From NCBI RefSeq assembly GCF_012184425.1, contig NZ_VTOW01000003.1, positions 372,001-436,000 on the forward strand: a DNA stretch of 64,000 nucleotides, written 5' to 3'. Position numbers and translations under genes: made by a program. The stretch is from Candidatus Manganitrophus noduliformans (lineage in GTDB: Bacteria; Nitrospirota; Nitrospiria; SBBL01; Manganitrophaceae). Positions within the stretch are counted from its first letter, which is position 1; every line of letters begins with the position of its first letter. Of the stretch, positions 61,002 to 64,000 are shown piece after piece. The notes beneath the pieces are model-generated. The model had not been told where the DNA came from. It did not search any database and saw only the letters and a list, made by a program, of their open reading frames with translations.

Positions 61002-61124
61002 ATGTCAATCAAAGGAGATCCGGATCACGAAAAAGTGGATCACGACACACTTTTTTACATGTTAGATTATTGCTGGATGGAATTGAAGTTCATTAGGGAA
61101 ACTGATGTTCCGATTGCCGTGAAC
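61002..61124 (+). pseudogene. Possible gene remnant between the duplicated leader and the terminator
   Basis: From ATG 61002 the frame reads SIKGDPDHEKVDHDTLFYML and continues with a helical stretch DYCWMELKFIRETDVPI, then runs through the terminator hairpin at 61124-61155 into the convergent gene. The protein-like first 40 residues could be the end of a small gene that has decayed. No family is recognised and the coding status is doubtful. Confidence 0.25.
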
Positions 61125-61155
61125 CCCAGGCCCCGCATGTTGACGGGGCCTGGGG
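61124..61155 (-). terminator. Terminator hairpin downstream of the large lipoprotein gene
   Basis: A perfect 12-bp GC-rich stem CCCCAGGCCCCG / CGGGGCCTGGGG with an 8-nt loop lies 12 bp beyond the lipoprotein stop. The T-run is short on both strands. Confidence 0.65.
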
Positions 61156-61167
61156 CTTTAGACGGTA

Positions 61168-63000
61168 TTATTCTTGGAAGGCGTACCAGATTCCCGTTTC
61201 TTCCCCATTCTTCCCGCGCACCACAACGTTGATGCTCGGATAGGAGGGGTCGATTTCAACCGCTTCCTCCTCACACAGGCTCGGAAGGGTAATGGTGCCT
61301 GAAGTCGCTGTTGTTGCCAACAGCGGTCCTTCGACGTTGCAGCCGATGCCGGTGTCCGACCCCTTCACGAAGCCATACATAAAGACTTCCTCGATGGGGA
61401 ACGACACCGGGAGAGTCCAGCTAAGCGTCACTGGAGTGTCCTTTATGTCGTTGAAGCTATGACCGACCGCCGCTTCAACCCCAGCCTGGACGTCAAACGA
61501 CTCACTGGTCGATGCTCCGAGAACGCGGGTATAGACCGCTTGACTTGAGTCTGCAAAAGTCACAGTGATCGTGTAGACCGTTCCCGCCGGAGGAAACTGG
61601 TCCGGTCCGGTCAATTGGTACCACCAGCTTCCCTCGTCATTGAGATCGAAATGTTCCGTTTCGACCCCGTCGTCGCTGAAAGTGCCGCTATTTTTGGTTA
61701 AAGGAACATTGGTCTGTTGGGATTCGCCGATCAGACCGCTGATCGTCGCCGATGTGATCTCGCCGACCGGCGCGCTGACCTGAACCTTCAAGGCGTAGTA
61801 GACATCATCGCAGCCGGAGTCGCAGGTCGTTCCGAGCCTCCTTCGCTCCGTAATCACTCCCACCTGAGCCCGCGCCCGTTCTTGGTTTCCGTAGAAGAGC
61901 CATTGCCCGTTGCTCTGTTTCTTGAAGATGAGGCCGTCCCCTTCTTCATCGATAATCTCTACGACAGTAAGGTCACCCTGGCTGAGGGTGGCCCGTCCGG
62001 CGACACTGACGATGTTGTTGTCCGAGTCGAAGGAGAGGACGCGATCGATGACGAAAGCGTCGATGGTGACTCCACCTAAGTCGTCCGCAAATCCCGCCGC
62101 GTCCTGCTCGGCGTTCAACCCCCGGTGTAGGTAGTCGGCGTCGTAGAGGGGGAGCAGGTCGGCCGTCGCGAGATCATCCCCTTTCGAAGTTGCCGTGGCG
62201 GCGAGGCTCTGCAGCGTGGCGAGGGCGCCGGCCACCCCTTCGCGCTCCGCGGCGGTGGTCGGGATGAAAGCGGAACTGAAGCTGGTGCTGGTGATCCCGT
62301 TTACGGTGACCGTGGTGCTGGCCGAGACGGTGCCTCCGTCAAGACTGAGCGTCGTTTCCTGCTCGTTGGTGCCGTCTCCATCCGTATCGACATGGATGAC
62401 AAGGTTGGTTGTGTCGACCGTGAGATCGTCCAGGAATCCGTCGAACCCGCTCTGGTCGGCATCGAACGGTGTGGAAATCAGGTCGAATTCTTCCGGATCC
62501 AAACCGGCATTGACGAGCCATTGCGATACAAGGTCTTTAATCACCGAGACCATCACCGCCAACTCTGTTTCGGTCGGCGGGGGAGCGGCCGCCGGGTCTG
62601 AAAATGCGGCGTCGATGGTGCCGTTCTGCACTTCATACCAGGTTCGGATAATTAAATCGGTGAGCGGATGGACATTGACGACCCCGGCTGCGCTTCCGAC
62701 GCTGTAGAGGGCGGTTCCGCCGGGGAGATCGACCTTCACGAGAAAAGGAGCGGTCATACCGGTGACATCGATCGTATATTTCCCGTCTGCGCCGGTGGTG
62801 GCCGTTTCAGACGCCCCCGTGGCGTCTTTGATCGTGATTGTGGCGCTCGCGACGGCGGCGCCGGTTGCGGCCGTTCCCGACACCGTTGCGCCGGACGGCG
62901 GGTTTCCTCCGGAGCTTCCCCCTCCCCCGCCGCAGTTCTGCAGCAGAAGAGGAGAGAAGAAGAGTAGGACGAGCATCCAGCGGTAGAAACGTGATTGCAT
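61168..63000 (-). CDS. Large lipoprotein with carboxypeptidase-regulatory-like domain
   Basis: A signal peptide (FYRWMLVLLFFSPLLLQNC) ends in a lipobox Cys, then a Gly/Ser linker. Residues 38-110 form a carboxypeptidase-regulatory-like beta domain (ATVSGTAATGAAVASATITI, GADGKYTIDVTG). The middle part is helical; the C-terminal half (from about 390) is beta-rich and repeats Ser/Thr-rich strands. Total length is 610 residues. It should be anchored in the outer membrane. The upstream AACAAGGAGG and an extended -10 are present. Part of its leader is duplicated at 60910. Confidence 0.85.
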   Translation of the reverse strand: MQSRFYRWMLVLLFFSPLLLQNCGGGGGSSGGNPPSGATVSGTAATGAAVASATITIKDATGASETATTGADGKYTIDVTGMTAPFLVKVDLPGGTALYSVGSAAGVVNVHPLTDLIIRTWYEVQNGTIDAAFSDPAAAPPPTETELAVMVSVIKDLVSQWLVNAGLDPEEFDLISTPFDADQSGFDGFLDDLTVDTTNLVIHVDTDGDGTNEQETTLSLDGGTVSASTTVTVNGITSTSFSSAFIPTTAAEREGVAGALATLQSLAATATSKGDDLATADLLPLYDADYLHRGLNAEQDAAGFADDLGGVTIDAFVIDRVLSFDSDNNIVSVAGRATLSQGDLTVVEIIDEEGDGLIFKKQSNGQWLFYGNQERARAQVGVITERRRLGTTCDSGCDDVYYALKVQVSAPVGEITSATISGLIGESQQTNVPLTKNSGTFSDDGVETEHFDLNDEGSWWYQLTGPDQFPPAGTVYTITVTFADSSQAVYTRVLGASTSESFDVQAGVEAAVGHSFNDIKDTPVTLSWTLPVSFPIEEVFMYGFVKGSDTGIGCNVEGPLLATTATSGTITLPSLCEEEAVEIDPSYPSINVVVRGKNGEETGIWYAFQE

Positions 63001-63042
63001 TTGAGCCTCCTTGTTGGCCGTTATTGTTCGTGGGTCATTATT
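62981..63042. repeat. Leader of the lipoprotein gene (copy A)
   Basis: Contains the start codon, first seven codons and ribosome binding site of the lipoprotein gene; about 85 % identical to 60910-60970. Confidence 0.75.
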
Positions 63043-63072
63043 TATTTAAAGGCGTTAAAATAATCCTAAGAA

Positions 63073-63081
63073 AGTATACCA
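63073..63081 (-). promoter_or_regulatory. Extended -10 promoter of the lipoprotein gene
   Basis: TGGTATACT on the - strand, about 73 nt before the start codon. No clear -35. This region is missing from the duplicate leader at 60910-60970. Confidence 0.5.
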
Positions 63082-63188
63082 AAGGATTAAAAATGTGGGG
63101 TGACTCATTGCGGAGGGAGGACGGCAGCCCTCGACGGGGAGAATGGGGGGGTTGAAAATCGATGGCCGGAGTAAGTAGACTGTACCTA

Positions 63189-63216
63189 TTTCAATCTTAG
63201 AAGAATTCCATCGCGA
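63189..63216. repeat. 28-bp direct repeat, copy B
   Basis: Lies just upstream of the dienelactone hydrolase gene and matches 60973-61000 with one mismatch. Confidence 0.85.
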
Positions 63217-63236
63217 TCAGCGGAAGGAGAAACGGC

Positions 63237-64000
63237 ATGGAAGAACCTCTAGAGACGTTCCTGTCAAAGAAGCCATTTACTCGGCGGGAGTTTGTGGTGA
63301 CGGCGCTGGCCGCCGGGTTCGCCCTGGCGGTGCGGCCGGCGTTCGGCGAGCTCCTCACGACCGACGCGGGCGGCCTGACCGCGGGTGAAGTGAAGATCCC
63401 GGCCAAGGGTGGAGAGATGCCGGCGTATCGGGCGATGCCGGAAAAGGGAGGGGGCTTCCCGGTCGTCCTGGTGGTCCAGGAGATCTTCGGGGTCCACGAA
63501 CATATCAAAGACATCTGCCGCCGTCTCGCCAAACGCGGCTATCTCGCCGTCGCCCCCGAGCTGTACGCCCGGCAGGGGGATGTGTCGAAGATGGCCGACA
63601 CGCAGGAGATTTTCAAGGTGGTCTCCAGGGTCCCGGACGCGCAGGTGATGGCCGATCTCGACGCCGCGGCCGATTGGGCGGGAAAGTCGGGCAAGGGGGA
63701 TCTCAAACGATTGGGGATCACCGGGTTCTGCTGGGGCGGGCGAATTGTCTGGCTTTACGCGGCGCACAGCCCGCGTTTGAAAGCGGGGGTCGCATGGTAC
63801 GGGCGCCTGGTGGGACAGGCAAGCGATCTGCAGCCGCAACATCCGATCGACGTGGCGGCGAAATTGAAAGCGCCGGTCCTCGGTCTCTACGGCGGCGCCG
63901 ACACTGGCATTCCGATCGAAACGGTCGAGCGAATGCGCCAGGCGCTGAAAGCCGCCGGGGGCGGGTCGGAGATCGTCGTCTACCCCGACGCCCCGCACGC
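63237..64000 (+). CDS. Dienelactone hydrolase family protein with Tat-like signal (3' partial)
   Basis: The frame runs off the window end. ATG 63237 has GGAAGGAGA upstream. The N-terminus has a twin-arginine motif ([19 protein letters not shown]), so export by the Tat system is likely. An alpha/beta-hydrolase domain follows with [19 protein letters not shown], the nucleophile Cys in [17 protein letters not shown] and the Asp in [13 protein letters not shown]; the catalytic His would fall in the last visible residues (YPDAPHA). The family hydrolyses dienelactones and similar esters; the substrate is unknown. About 254 codons are visible. Confidence 0.9.
   Translation, partial: MEEPLETFLSKKPFTRREFVVTALAAGFALAVRPAFGELLTTDAGGLTAGEVKIPAKGGEMPAYRAMPEKGGGFPVVLVVQEIFGVHEHIKDICRRLAKRGYLAVAPELYARQGDVSKMADTQEIFKVVSRVPDAQVMADLDAAADWAGKSGKGDLKRLGITGFCWGGRIVWLYAAHSPRLKAGVAWYGRLVGQASDLQPQHPIDVAAKLKAPVLGLYGGADTGIPIETVERMRQALKAAGGGSEIVVYPDAPH

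Noticed and set aside
1-64000. CRISPR arrays, tRNA genes, rRNA genes, IS elements and prophage
   Set aside because: No regularly spaced repeats, cloverleaf-like sequences, rRNA motifs, transposase or phage proteins were found on reading; absence is by eye, not by a dedicated search.

Overview
The window (about 57-58 % GC) is a typical bacterial chromosome segment, densely coding on both strands. I see no tRNA, rRNA, transposase, phage gene or CRISPR array. Lipobox lipoproteins, an RND-type exporter and a protein with a c-type heme motif on the periplasmic side of the membrane suggest a Gram-negative (diderm) bacterium. Gene content and style (many histidine kinases, a chemosensory cluster with HEAT, GAF and DUF4388 partners, B12/radical-SAM and RND genes) fit Nitrospirota or a deltaproteobacteria-like lineage best. 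That placement is inference from style, not from a marker gene.

Region 1 (1-25200, all + strand) is a very long co-directional array: ribBA (5' truncated by the window edge), ribH, nusB, a stand-alone M17-type N-terminal domain protein, purB and purS, then a 16.4 kb chemosensory cluster, then purQ, purL and purF, ending at a strong bidirectional terminator. The chemosensory cluster holds a DUF4388/PATAN protein, two CheY-like receivers, CheA, a MerR-like HTH protein, two CheW, two MCPs (one with a CxxCH heme c motif), a zinc-finger response regulator, a HEAT-repeat protein, CheR, CheB and a coiled-coil/GAF protein. No flagellar gene is present. It looks like an alternative-function or pilus-type chemosensory pathway lying between purS and purQ.

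Region 2 (25200-34150) holds moaDE (-), an NYN/LOTUS-type RNase-like gene, an unusual recQ, corA and bioB (+), then a minus-strand redox operon (DUF1841 protein, Bcp peroxiredoxin, thioredoxin-like protein) and a PLP aminotransferase.

Region 3 (34200-41250, - strand) is a two-component island. A six-PAS phytochrome-type histidine kinase sits next to an Rcp1-like receiver, then a receiver-HisKA_3 kinase and a receiver-PAS-kinase-receiver hybrid. The last two start with closely similar receivers, suggesting tandem duplication.

Region 4 (41250-50000) has an alpha/beta hydrolase, a small OB-fold-like lipoprotein, a coiled-coil/SPFH/zinc-ribbon cassette of unknown role, a YdjM-like membrane protein, an FHA-GGDEF diguanylate cyclase, a secreted protein of unknown function and DNA polymerase IV.

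Region 5 (50000-64000) has a GT2 glycosyltransferase, a PAS histidine kinase, a B12-binding radical-SAM enzyme, ExoD, an MMPL/RND exporter, a methyltransferase, a CBS protein, MtnB, a DUF1059 protein, Xth, HNH, a large lipoprotein flanked by a partial duplicate of its own leader, and the start of a Tat-exported dienelactone hydrolase.

Promoters of sigma-70 type (TTGACN / TATAAT-like) are legible at many sites. In at least five of them the start codon lies only 6-9 nt after the -10 box with no Shine-Dalgarno, which suggests leaderless transcription is common here.
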